Below, one piece after another: positions 47,745-59,200 of a DNA stretch of 64,000 nucleotides. Source of the DNA: Crossaster papposus (taxonomy: Eukaryota; Echinodermata; Asteroidea; Velatida; Solasteridae); NCBI GenBank assembly GCA_037893245.1, contig JBAIAA010000886.1, positions 62,001 through 126,000 of the forward strand, read 5' to 3'. The notes under the pieces were generated by a model. It was not told the origin of the DNA. It did no database searches and was given only the letters and a program-made list of their open reading frames with translations. Numbering within the stretch: position 1 is the stretch's first letter; each line of letters begins with the position of its first letter. Position numbers and translations under genes: made by a program.

Positions 47745-48255
47745 CGTCTTATTCCTCAAGCTTTTATTGATTACTTACACAATTGTACATAGTTTAGCCC
47801 CACAGTATTTAAGTTAGCTTGTTTCTATCAAGTCCCAATCTCGTTACTGTCTTCGTAGTTCTAGTGATGGTATTTTTTTTAACTACCCTGTAGGCTGTGG
47901 CAAGGCTACTTTTGGGGACTGAGCCTTTGAATACAGTGCCCCGAACCTCTGGAAAAACTTTCACTTCATGTAGGAACGCTGCTAGTCTTGGTGTTTTCAA
48001 ATCAGTCCTGAAGACTCACCTTTTTAAACAAGCTTTTTAATAATGTGGTTTAGGTTTTCAATAATAATTGTTACTTGTTCACAGTGTATGTCTTATCATA
48101 TTTTATGTTTATATTTTTGAGCTATTTACTGATTATTTTGTGAAAATGTTTAATTACCAATGTTTTAGCAATTATATAGTGTTATGCGCCGGTGTACAGT
48201 GTACATTGTATGGCATGGGCGCAATATAAATCAATAAATTATTATTTATTTTATT
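47745..48255 (+). pseudogene. 3' end of a CR1/L2-type LINE (reverse transcriptase C-terminus remnant)
   Basis: A broken frame still reads like the end of a CR1/Rex-type polyprotein, ending NAASLGVFKSVLKTHLFKQAF and a stop near 48040. It is followed by a 3' UTR and a GGGCGCAATATAAATCAATA tail with ATT repeats. Upstream parts contain stops and frameshifts. Confidence 0.6.
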
Positions 48256-48599
48256 ATAATTGAATACTCTTTTTAAATGCAAACTTCGATGAAGGTTTTA
48301 TTCTCTTGTAAACAATATTTTCCCTTATAAAAGTGTTGGTTCTATTACGAGTCTCTGGTCGCATTTTACTTTATTTCTTTGTCCTTCACTAGTTTGTGTT
48401 TTGTTTATTTACTAAATCCCAGCTTTGTTTCCGTTTGCTTCGTTCATGCAGTTTGGCAATGGAGATGGAGCCGGCCCGAGATGGAGCCAAAGCTGGAGTA
48501 TGGCCTCAAGTTTATCTCCATGCCTGAATTAGGGCGCCCTCACGTTGTGGTGCGCTGGTCCGGATCAACACTTGGGGGCGTGTCGTGTGCGTGCATTTG

Positions 48600-48665
48600 A
48601 CTTCCGCAGTGCACTGGCGGTGACTGTTTTGCAACTTCTTGGCCCAAACCAACAAAGACTTAAAG
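48600..48665 (+). promoter_or_regulatory. Candidate CORO7 5' UTR exon and promoter area
   Basis: A locally GC-rich stretch (about 48530-48620) is followed by ACTTAAAG and a GTAAAC donor at 48666. It is the best-looking non-coding first exon upstream of the 50138-50143 acceptor. The transcription start is not determined; this is inference from composition and splice-site shape. Confidence 0.3.
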
Positions 48666-48807
48666 GTAAACGTTGTAAAGACTAAACTCAACATTACTTG
48701 CAGTTGTAACACATTTTGTCTAGAAATTATTATTTTTATTTCGGACTCGCCTAAGTAATTAATTTGAAATGTAATCTCAGATTGCCAGTCAAGTGGTTTG
48801 ACTAATT

Positions 48808-49596
48808 TAGACCGACTGGCCTAGTTATCGCTTACCCTAGCCCTAGTCTATGGCCCCGCACTAGACTAACTCCATAGCACAGAGGTAGTCTAGTGCGGGG
48901 CCATAGACTAGGGCTACGCTTACCCCTGGCCTAGGACTCTGGGTCTCCCGACGCCCGTAGGGCGGACCCATAGATAGAGAGGGTTTTTACAGGTTAACTG
49001 CCGTTAAACAATAGAAACCGTGCACAAAATTCGGGCAATAACTCCATACTGCCGCACGGTCTACCCCAACCAAAAATTTGTATGAGTACTTTATCAACTC
49101 ACCTAGCTGCTGCCTACCAAAAACCGGGAGCAACTATAGAATGCAGGGCCACTCAACCCCTCTCGACATTATTTACCCTAGGACATATAATGAACTGACC
49201 CTAACCCTAACCCTAACCCTGTATACCCCAATACCCGGCCCCATAGAATACAGGGCCACTCCATTTTATGTGATAGGGTAAATAAAGTCGAGAGGGGTCG
49301 AGTGGCCCTGCATTCTATAGTTGTACCAAAAACCGGTCGAATCTCGGCCAATTTCTGTACAAAAGTGAAAACTATGCCCATTCCGCAAACGCGACTGTTA
49401 CAATACAAGATGGCGGATAACTCATGCGTAATTTAGAGGTATTTTGTTTAGTATTTGTGTGGATTTTGGCGACATTTTGAACCACATTTAAGAGATAATC
49501 ATTCGTCAATATTCGTCTCGCTCGGCCTCTAGTACTAGAGCAAGATAATGCCCAAATGTTAAAAGAGCGATAACTAGAGGCCAGTAACTCGATCTA
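48808..49596. mobile_element. Second foldback element of the TAGACC family, about 790 bp
   Basis: The left end TAGACCGACTGGCCTAGTTA and right end TAACTAGAGGCCAGTAACTC match the 4081-4900 element. TTTGACTAA occurs on both sides (48797-48805 and 49599-49607) with a two-base offset. The interior has its own inverted repeats (48843-48910 and 49130-49320). Confidence 0.65.
49196..49220. repeat. Short interstitial telomere-like repeat
   Basis: About four CCCTAA units inside the foldback element. Confidence 0.7.
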
Positions 49597-49787
49597 GTTT
49601 TGACTAAAGTTATGTGTACAAAGTATATAGAGAGTTCATTCATTCATATCACTTTATTTTCCACGCAACAATATTATATTATGAAATAATTAAACCACTG
49701 CAAATAAGTACGGATGCGGGCCCCACAAGAAGCAAGTAACATTAACTTAGGTTTTTTCTAACGTAACAATTTTGGAAATGTTTCTCA

Positions 49788-49877
49788 TTAACCCTAACTC
49801 CCTCACCATTGTTATTGAACAATAGAATTCCTTCAAAATCCTCCAACTTCCTTTGTTGTGTAGGGAGTTAGGGTTAA
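49788..49877. mobile_element. 90-bp TTAACCCTAA mini-element (family F)
   Basis: The reverse complement of the copy at 22779-22868, the same length and nearly identical. Confidence 0.78.
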
Positions 49878-49928
49878 CTAAGTAAGTCAGTGGCATCAAT
49901 ATTCTTTCCAACTTCACAATCCTCACCC

Positions 49929-50035
49929 TAGACCCAATAATTGGGTCATTTTAACTCCTTTTTCGAATTTTGGATTTTGTCTGTCAAAATCCAAAATTCA
50001 AAAAAGGAGTGAAAACGCCCCAATTATTGGGTCTA
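49929..50035. mobile_element. 107-bp TAGACC foldback with perfect 9-bp target duplication
   Basis: Begins TAGACCCAATAATTGGGTCA and ends with its complement. Flanked by TCCTCACCC at 49920-49928 and 50036-50044. It lies 138 bases before the CORO7 start codon. Confidence 0.82.
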
Positions 50036-50172
50036 TCCTCACCCCATATTTTCCTGTTGCATTTGTGCCAATTTTTGTTTCTGTAACATACACGTACACT
50101 ACTACTTCTACAGATACAAATAATTTACGTTTCAGTTTTAGCTAGCATCATCCAGACAAGAAGAAGAGCAGA

Positions 50173-50232
50173 ATGAGCCGTTTCAATACGTCTAAATTCA
50201 AGAATGCATCGGCAACCATCGCTAAGAAAGAG
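50173..50232 (+). CDS. CORO7: CORO7 exon 1 (first coding exon)
   Basis: Residues 1-20, starting at the ATG of GAATGAGCC. MSRFNTSKFKNA is the conserved coronin N-terminus. The donor GTACAT is non-optimal. A TTTTAG acceptor at 50138-50143 suggests a spliced 5' UTR. Confidence 0.88.
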
Positions 50233-53200
50233 GTACATGACACCGAAAGTGCCAAAAACATTTCAATTTACTTGGACTGTTTAAGTTAGCAAGTAGTTTT
50301 GTAATGTTCAAATGTGTTCACTTTCTTAATTTTAGAAAGTTTTTTCCAAACCCAGGTTTGCACAAATTACATTAACCCTAACCCCCTAGGCCTTACTTTG
50401 GGCTAAAGAACTGCGTACTACAGAATACTACTTAGTACAGATACTGCCAACTACAAAATACTAATAGTGGCAATACAGGTCAGTAATACTTACCTGGCAA
50501 AAAATGCAGTAGTCCAGCCTTGACCCATTGTGTCCCAAGTGACAATTTTTGCTGTAGAGTTTAGAACACCTTACACAGCAAACATGGGCTATGCACACTC
50601 AGCAAGCAGAGGGACCCAATGCTAAAAAGTACTACGAAAAGTACGAGTGCAATAAGGGGTGAAGTACCAAATACTAAAAATTACTACAGGCATTGCACAC
50701 AAGTCAGTGAGAGTACTGCATACTACTTTTTACTACTAGTAGTAAAAAGTAGCATTAGGTAGGGTTAGGGTTAACCATTATCTACATTATCCAATCAAAT
50801 AATCCGACTTCCATTTATGTCAACTTTGATTTTCTCTGATAGAATTGGTTTAATGACCTTCGCGTTGGTTCGCCGTCATCATGTGGCAATCACATCAAAG
50901 CCAGCTGCACTCTCATGGCATTCAATACCAGCAACACGGGTCAGTCACTGCAGTCCTCATGAATATTCAAATTAGCTCGGTGAACATTACAACTAAGTAA
51001 TTCTTGATAAATTCCAAACCTAATGTCTCCTCTGATCTGAACGTACCCGAGCTCTAAACCAATTTGTGGGGAGTGGGCAGGGTTGTAGTCGAGTCCCTGC
51101 AAGTCCGTTCACAAGTCCTTTCGTGAAGCCAGTCACAAGTCCCTTTATAAAGGCAGTCACAAGTAACTGGATGAACAATGACAAAGGAATGCTTTTGTCA
51201 AAGCTGATTTGAATAGCTTGTGATTTGAATTAGAACTGAAGGACTTGTGATGGACTTGCAGGGACTTACAGGGACTTCAGGGACTTGTGATGGACTGGAC
51301 TACATCCCTGGGAGGGGGGATTTACTTATAGAACTCTTAGGTTTTTACAAATCTTACCGAGACTCTAATTCAAAGTTGCTGTAGCAGACCATTGTCAAAT
51401 ACATTATAACTTACAATATAACTTGCTTGGAATGATATTTCTGGGCCCATTATTTCATATGCACTCTCTTTTTTCGGCTAGGCACCTTCAAGGTCGGTTC
51501 AGTTGCCTCAAATATAAAACGAAAAAGTAAAATTTACGAGAATTTTGATCACCAAAAATGAGGACCCCAAGTGAGTTAAATTCCTCAAATGAATTTGACA
51601 ATGTCCTGGCACAGCAAGTTTCAACTGGGGTGTCTGTAAGGCTTGTAAAAACCGTACAGTTCTGGAAGGGGGAAGTGGGGGGGGGGGGGGGGGGGGGGGG
51701 GGGTGGGGGGGGGTGGTTAAGAGCTCTTTGTGACCCGTACAAAACAGGTGTGGTCTACTGGTCTACATAATTACCCCCAAGAAATGAACCCGATATTGTT
51801 CTCTTGTTGTAGGCGGAGGGACGTTGGGCATAATTCCTCTTGATAAATGTGGGCGGGGCTTGTCGACCCTTCCCATGTTACACGCCCATGGATCACTAGT
51901 GACTGACATGGATTTCTCACCATTTGATGATCACATGCTCGCTACATGCTGCAACGACAACTTGGTAATGAGACAATTGGTCATTCACAAAAAGAATAAG
52001 TTTAAATTATACTGGACAATTCTTTAAAATACAAAAAGGGCGTTAAAGGTAGTGTATACCATTTGGAGATCTCGAAAATCTTTACTACCGAAATATTAAA
52101 AAATATCTTGCTTATTTAAACATAAATAATAATTGTAGGCATCCAGCAAGATATACTGTAGTTGTTCCGAAAAATTTAATTTTATTAAAGGCGATCGCGA
52201 AAAAACCCAAGAACAACATAAGAACCACTGCCCGACGCCGGCTGATAACGAATGCTGGTTTTTTTGCTAATATAAAATATGATAATTCAAACAATTACCA
52301 ATGTGTATCCTGCCTTAAAATAGGGCAACATTAAAAAAAAAAAAAAAAAAATCATGTATGTCCATTCTTGTTATTGATTTCTTTATCAAACTTATTGTAT
52401 AAACTTTGGCATGATTGGTAATGTAATAGTTTTTACATTTCTTGATTCTTTCCTGTTTTCCTCTGTTAATTTCTAGATCAAGCTATGGGGCCTACCGGAG
52501 GGAGGTCTGACAGAGAGCATATCCACTCCTGTTGCTACCCTCCCCAAGCTGGCTAAAGGGGTCCAGAATGTCTTATTTCATCCCACGGCAGAAGGTCTCC
52601 TGGCATCGTCGTGTGACAAGACCATCCAGATATGGGATATTGACAAGGCACAGGAATGCATCGGTAGGTTGGGGCTGTGGTGTGTGTGCCCTTGGGCAAG
52701 GCACTTTGTCACTTATTGCTTCTCTACACCCAGGGGAAAATGGGTACCTGTGAGGGCGGAGATGGTCGTTATTAGCTGCTTTGCGCCAAAATGGCAGCAT
52801 TGAGCCGTATAATCCCCAAGGAGCTGAGATGATATTTGGAATGTTTCGTGGGCCTAATGAGCAGGGATAATAATGACACAGCGCCTTGAGTACCAGTTCT
52901 GGTAGATGCAAATCCAATATATATATACAAATCCAATATTATTATTATTTAATGAGCGCCCTCTATCTAGTGGCTAACAGTTCTGCGATTTCTAGTCTTA
53001 GACCAAATTTACAGTAAAAACTTGAAATTTCACAAAATTCCATTACAAGAAGACAAGTCTTATTAGTATTTTTTAAATGCGCAATCACAAATTGCTCAAT
53101 CACATGAATGTACCACCAACTATGTCACATATTGATGTACACATTAAGATCGTTTTTTTTCAGCTGCCGTTTATTAATGATATTTTCCTGACTGATTTCT

Positions 53201-56200
53201 TGGACTTGAGTCTCATTTTGTAAGAACATCTTGTACTAGTTAGGCCTATACTCACCAAGTAAACTTAACCATAACTATTAACAAGTTAACTTAACCAAAA
53301 ATGTTTTATTTTATTCCAAGCAGCCATGGAGGTTCATGGGGAGCAGATTCAGGGCATTAGCTGGAAACAAGATGGCTGCCTCATAGCAACCACAGCCAAA
53401 GATAAGAAATTGAGGCTTCTAGACCCACGACAAAACACAGTCAGCGCGGTAAGCTGGGCTCAAATCATAGGTGGAATGTTAGATTTTTTGTACTGTTTCT
53501 TGAATCGGTACAAATTACCCTTTTTGTAAGGATTGTCCATTATTTGGATAAATAAACATATACGTGATTTGGACAAAATTATTGTCCAAAAGCTTAATTG
53601 ATGTAAATATGTGACCAGCGGCCGATTTCACCAATGTTAAGATTAATCTTAGGAAGAGTAACTCCTCCTAACTTGCAATAGATCCAATGCAAGTTAGGAT
53701 GAGTTAGTCTTCCTAAGATTGATCTTAGTCTTTCGTGAAATCGTCCCCTGGCACCACGAAATGGGTGGAAAGTCGCAAAATAACAAAATTGACATTGTTA
53801 CATTTCTAGAAAGAAGAAGTCCTTAGCTTTCAAATGATGTATTGTGTGTTGCTGTAGCTTATTCCTAGCCACCTTTATACCCTTTTGAAATTGCTGAAGT
53901 CATGCTCCTTTGTTTTGAGGAAACGGAGTTTAAAGTCTGTGAACCGTGCCAACTATACTATCACTCAGTGCAATTCAGCCACCAAAAACACACACTTTAG
54001 AGTTTTAATTGAGCTATAACATGTTGGGATGTGATAAAGAAGGTTGTTTTGTATGTAAAAACGTTAACAACTCGAAACCGACCTCCCACTTGAAAAATGG
54101 ATGTTTCGGCCAATAACTCGTTTGGGCCATGTGAGACTTTCCGCTTATTTCGTTGTGCCAGGTCACATTATATTCCGTAAATAGATTATTTCGTAATATA
54201 CAGCATTCACAGAGCTAAAGCTTTGTCAGGTTAGTTGTCAAACGATAAAAATGCACAACTGACAAATGGTCTACTATTGGTCCATCAAACGGACAGAATT
54301 CTTGAAGCGGAACTCAATAATTAATGATTCTTTTCAACATTTGCAGGAGACCAGCGGTCATGGCAGTAACAAGGACTCTAGAGTATGTTGGCTGGGAAAC
54401 ACAGATCTTATTCTCACCACAGGATTTGGCCAGGTGATGTGATATTTTAATTTTAATTTGTTTTGATTTTTGATTTTTCATCCTGATGTTAATTAAAAAG
54501 AAATTTCACATCTAGTGAAATTGAACTATAATGTACAAATATATTGGTTTAATGGCGGATAGTAGATATTTGTTATATTGGAAGTTGACAATAAAATGTT
54601 CGTTTGTGCTTACAGGGGAGGAATCGTGAGATTTGCATGTGGGACCAGCGGCAGTTTAGCAGTGCAGTTCACCAGCATAACGTTGACCAGTCAACTGGGT
54701 AAGTAATGGGTATATGTAGCCCGCTCTGTAAAAATAAGTCTGATGTCGGAAAATACATTTTTACGTAAAGGGCCGTTTATTGTCTCAGAAGTGACTTTTC
54801 TTTCAACAAATAATATTTTTGTTTTAAGGCATTTTGGTTTCTCCGACACCTATATTTTCAGATCTGATCGATTGAAAAGATTGTTTTGATTCCTAAATTA
54901 AATTTAATACAGGTTTTGTTATTCTCTTACCATAGCGTCTGATGAAGCACTACAATTGTAAATCTTTATTTCTTTTCAAAGACATTTTGAATATAACTGA
55001 GAAAAAGCAAATTTACCAAAATTGTAGAAGACCGATGCATTACACTACAGAGTTGTGCCATATATCAAATGAAAGCTTATTTCCTGTTTTTTCTGACCAA
55101 CTGTAAAGTTGAAAAAAATATTTTTAACACATCAGACTCATTGTTGCAGAGTGGGTCACGTACATATATACTTAGCTATATTTGTTATTGTTGTGGTTAC
55201 ATTTGTGATACAAACTTTAATAAAATCTTCAAATTTTTACTCCTGCAATGTTGGGCATGTTGGGAGTTTCTGGCATACAAACAGATTCGTCCCGAGAGTA
55301 GACTGGTTCCGGTCCACATATTAATTAATAAAGGATGGGGTCATATACCAGTCTGCCCCATGAGAACTAAAATAATTCGAAATTTGGTTAGAAATTAGCT
55401 CTTAACTACACATCGGCTATTTTATTTTTGATCAACGTTTCAGTAAAAAGTGAATAACCAGAATTTGTCAGACAAATTTGAAGTATGCTGGATATCGATA
55501 TTAATTGTGTCAGTATGTTGTATCATTGCAGAACCTTAATGCCGCTATACGACCCTGATACCAACATGCTATTTACAGTAGGCACAGGAGATACAACTCT
55601 CAAATACGCTGAGATTACAACGTCATCGCCTTACATCACAGATAGTAAGCAACATTAACCAGTTAATGTAGTTGGTGTATTGTCATCGACACTTAACCAT
55701 TGGTAATTGCTTGAATGATCACGAATGAGTGGATTTGGGGGGTTGTATTTTATAGTAAAGATCGTTTAACTGATGTTTCAGAAGTTTTACAATCATGGAT
55801 GCTGGGAAAAGCAAGAAAAACTGCGTTCGTTTTCAACCGGCCTCGGGCAGTGGTTCTTATGTTGTTCTTGTTTATTTCGCAATTGCCGTCCGGCGATGGT
55901 TAATTTAAAATAAAACAAAATTCAATTTTTTGAACAAGTACACACAATCTAGCGCAATCATTTAGCCAGATGCCTAAAATCGTTATTTACTTTCAAGTAA
56001 TTAAAATATTTCTTAATAACTTAGTAGTACATTTTTTTGATTTCTGAAAATGGTGTGTATCCTACTTTTCATTTCAATGGTAAAGAATGGCTATGTTTCT
56101 GTTTATTTCATTAAGCATTTAATCGCACTTAGTTGATGTGGGCATTTTTCTCTAGGGCTATGAAACCGTCATCCCACCAGGCTAAGCAAGCTCACGGGTA

Positions 56201-59200
56201 AACGAAGTGTACTGTCATTAGTCTTCTTCTTTCGTATGATGAGCAGCTTAACTTGTTACTGCATACATCGGTTTGATGACATTAGTGAGAACAGGGTGGA
56301 CCGCGTGAAGGTTGTCATCTCCCACCCCTACAATATCTTCGTCTTCTTTCGTATGATGAGCAGCTTAACTTGTTGCTGCATACATCGGTTTGATGACATT
56401 AGTGGAAACAGGTTGGACCGCGTGAAGGTTGTCATCTCCCACCCCTACAATATCTTCGTCTACACTACTCTCAGACTAACTTTGTCAAACTATTTGTTTA
56501 TTTATTAAACCTGTCATTGTATTTTTCTGCAGGGAGTACGCAGTCGCTTCCTGAACAGACTAAAGGTGTTGCCATGGTCCCCAAGCGTGCCTTAGATGTT
56601 ATGTCATGCGAGGTTGCTAGGATACTGTTGCTGACGGCAACTGCTGTGATTCCCATTCCGTACATTGTTCCCAGAAGGGTAGGTTATTGTATTATGATTT
56701 GTTTTTTTCCAGAAAGAAACTTAAGCAAATAAGTGGAGTGTCGTGGCCGGGCGGTTAAGAACCCGGTTTTATGTTCCGCAGAGCGTGAGTTCGAGTCCCG
56801 GTGTCGACACGCGTGTCCTTAAGCAAGGCAGTTAAACCACTATTGCTTCTTCCTTCGGATGGGACATAAAGCTGGAGGTCCCGTGTGTTGTGTAAGCACC
56901 CAGTAACACTCATTGCTAAGAGGAGGGGTTTTGCCCCGGTGTTCCTGGCAGCGCCTCGGAATAGGCAACTGATTGATTGGCGCTTTACAAATGCAGATTG
57001 GATTGGATTGGATTGAGTGTAATTTCAAAAAGCTAGCCAAATGTGGCACAACACTTCTACAAGCACTGAGGCCCAAAGACGTAAAAACCTTTTGTTAGAA
57101 TGAAAAACGTAAAAAGTACAATAGGTGGGCCTATTCTTTACTTTTCACATTTTTCGTTCCAACAAAAGGTTTTCACCTCTTTGGGCCTCACAGTGAAGGT
57201 AGCGATATTATTGAACAGCAATTTACTTCTGTTTGTTTGTTTTTGTGTTATTATGTTCAGTGTTGATTTGGCCCACTGTGTGTGTTGCAAGGAGCAACAT
57301 TGTTGACGAATAACCTTGTGGTATTCCGTTATCGTAACTTGTGAATTTTTCATTTTGGTTCATTGTTTCTCATCAGTCACATCGTGAGTTTTACGGTGAA
57401 CTGTTCCCAGACACCAATGGAGGCGAGGCTGCTCTGTCGACGGCTGATTGGCTGGCTGGATCAGACAAACAGGTGGGTTCAGTAAGCTTGTCTCTGATTG
57501 GTCGGCCAAGAATACGATATTAGAATATCACCTGGTGACAACCAATCAGAAATTGTCATGTCCACCTTGTACCAAACTCTGCTTAGGACTTCTGCAACGG
57601 AATTGTTGGGCAGCGATGAACTTTGATGGATGTTACCAAAAAAACCTAAACATTGGTGTTTCTCCTAACCATTTTCTTAAAGGTTGAAAAGGTATCCTTG
57701 GATCCAGCGAAACGCAAACCAGTCACAAAGAAGGAGAAGCAAGGGTTGCCGTTGGTTACTGCGTCAAAATCAAAGCTGGAACCTAAGCCAGCCGTGAAGT
57801 CTGTGTCTCCCGATGAATCAACACAGCAGCAAAATGAACCATCTAAGAAGGTAGGAAGTAATCCTCTTGAAATTCAGAAAGTTGTTACCTTCTAGTATGG
57901 TACACAGTTGTAGCAATTCTTCGTAGTTTGTAGGGGACACTTGTGCAACAATATTTCAATATACTTTAGGTTCAGGTTGTGAACTACTGCACTGACATTC
58001 TAATGTTATCGTTTCTTTTGTGTGTTTTTCCTCCGCAGCCTTCCCCCGAGCCTTCTCCCGAGCCTTCCCCCGAGCCTTCTCAGGGTGCTAGTGAAGTCAC
58101 AGCTAAGCTTTTGTCATCATCTCTCCAACCCCAGAAACCATCCCAGTCACAGTCTGACACACAGGGTGTGGGCAATAATCCACCCAATGTAAGGGTAAAG
58201 TCCAGTGTATACTTCACGCCAAGGCAATTGTGAAGCAATCAATTTACCACAACATGTTGGACCTACTGTAAATACTATCATCTGTTCTTTGCAATCTGAA
58301 CGTTTCACTTGATACTACATTTAGTACATTTGATTTTCAACAAAAACAAAACAGTCTCTCGCCTTCAAATTACTGACACGAATCCCACTTTTCCTGCTGC
58401 TTGTATTTCAGGATGTCTCTCAAGCAGCCAAGCCAAAGTTCAAAGCTCCGACCGTCTCTAAGTTCCGTCACATGAACTCCGCCCTCATGCCTCGTAGTAC
58501 ACACATGTATAACCTTCACAACCTAAGCAGTAACGTCTTAGGGGAGTGTGATATCTTCCATGCCAACCTAAAATGGGGAGCAGTACCTCTAGGGGGTCCT
58601 GGTGGAATGATCGCATTTGTGGACGTAAATATTTCACAGAAAACTAATTGTACTTTGAACTAAACTCCTCACAAAAATCGAGACACTTAAAAATTATCAA
58701 ATAATTAACGGCACGAAAGGGTATGGATTAATCAAAGCAAATAACCCAGTGCATAATTTTGTTCTGCGTATTTTGATACCTCAATTGTTGAGATACGATG
58801 TTGCGGAACGGAGTTATTGTCATTTCAATGGTCGTAGGTCCATTTTAAAAGTGACAATCATCCCTATTGAAGCAGGTTTGCATTATTGTTTAGAATGACC
58901 AGGTTCTGCTTCTGCTTATTACTAGGGATGATTGTCACTTTTGAAACTGGACCTACGACCATTGAAATGACAATAACTTCGCTCCGCCACATCGTATCTT
59001 AACAATCGAGGTGTCAAAATATGCAGAACAAAATTATGCACTGGGTTATTTGCTTTGATTAATCCATATCCTGTTGGGCCGTTAATTATTGGCTCATTTT
59101 TAAGTGTCTCAATATTTTTTGTGATGAGAATATCACAATACATGTAATATTACTTTCTTTATACATATTCATAATCTACTATTATAATACATGTAATATT

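Larger units (their letters stand above)
32205..48400. other. Gene-poor intergenic stretch
   Basis: I find no convincing coding exon here. It holds MITE copies at 33883, 34293, 37694, 38408 and 41785, SINE pieces, a LINE 3' end and AT-rich unique DNA. The first protocadherin exon and its promoter are probably within it; a small donor-like site at 40386-40388 (minus strand) is one candidate. Confidence 0.5.

Noticed and set aside
49196..49220. Evidence of a chromosome-end fusion from CCCTAA repeats
   Set aside because: Only about four units, located inside a foldback transposon; too short to indicate a fusion.
51488..51770. Proline- or glycine-rich proteins on both strands near 51700
   Set aside because: Artefacts of the poly(G) tract.
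56741..56813. Functional tRNA gene
   Set aside because: Box A and B are present, but the molecule continues into a SINE body and tail and the arms are imperfect, so it is a SINE head.
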